Positions 5,114-5,158 of a stretch of 5,158 nucleotides of DNA are shown one piece after another. Source of the stretch: Candidatus Jordarchaeum madagascarense (GTDB lineage Archaea > Asgardarchaeota > Jordiarchaeia > Jordiarchaeales > Jordiarchaeaceae). A model generated the notes under the pieces. That model was not told the origin of the DNA. It saw only the letters and a program-made list of their open reading frames with translations, and searched no databases. Position 1 is the stretch's first letter. Every line of letters starts with the position of its first letter. Location: the NCBI GenBank assembly GCA_019056875.1, contig DXJA01000405.1:1-5158 (forward strand), in the 5' to 3' direction. The translations under genes were made by a program, and so were the position numbers.

Positions 5114-5158
5114 CACTAATACCAGGTTCGTAGAGATAATTCTTACATCTATTAATAA

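Overview
The window looks archaeal. TATA-box-like elements of the TTTATA type lie at the expected distance upstream of two genes, Shine-Dalgarno sites are strong (GGAGGG, GAGG), and AGA/AGG and ATA codons are common. The gene families (a Cmr-type CRISPR effector with a Csx11-like Cas10, a CARF-type regulator and a MntA/HepT pair) are typical of thermophilic or methanogenic Euryarchaeota and their relatives, but no taxon can be fixed from sequence alone.

Region 1 (1-3081, minus strand) is the 5' part of a type III-B-like CRISPR effector operon, transcribed right to left: cmr1, then a RAMP-fold protein of unresolved subfamily, then the first 233 codons of a Cas10-family protein with an N-terminal HD nuclease domain, cut by the window edge. 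The genes overlap (29 nt and 4 nt), so they are one transcription unit. The remaining effector subunits should lie beyond base 1.

Region 2 (3082-3442) is a divergent control region. It holds a TATA box for the minus-strand operon, two chained tiny ORFs ahead of cmr1, and a solitary CRISPR-repeat-like motif.

Region 3 (3443-4042, plus strand) encodes a winged-helix (wHTH) protein with a CARF-like domain, apparently a nucleotide-sensing regulator. Its helix-turn-helix is encoded upstream of the only conventional start codon (TTG 3506), so the 5' end is misannotated, uses an unusual start, or is frameshifted.

Region 4 (4043-4281) is a noncoding gap with weak terminator-like and repeat-like features.

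Region 5 (4282-5158, minus strand) is a MntA/HepT (MNT/HEPN) toxin-antitoxin operon with its own promoter. HepT is intact. MntA is clear in sequence, but its best ATG is one base out of frame with the rest of the gene.

Proposed working model (inference): the Cas10 complex senses foreign RNA and may make cyclic oligoadenylate, if its palm domain (outside the window) is active. The divergent wHTH-CARF protein could bind that signal and control the cas operon. The HEPN toxin pair is a second abortive-infection-type defence in the same island. A recurring oddity is three genes whose conserved N-terminal coding sequence lies upstream of, or is poorly served by, any ATG/GTG/TTG: the RAMP gene (possible AUA start), the wHTH-CARF gene and mntA.
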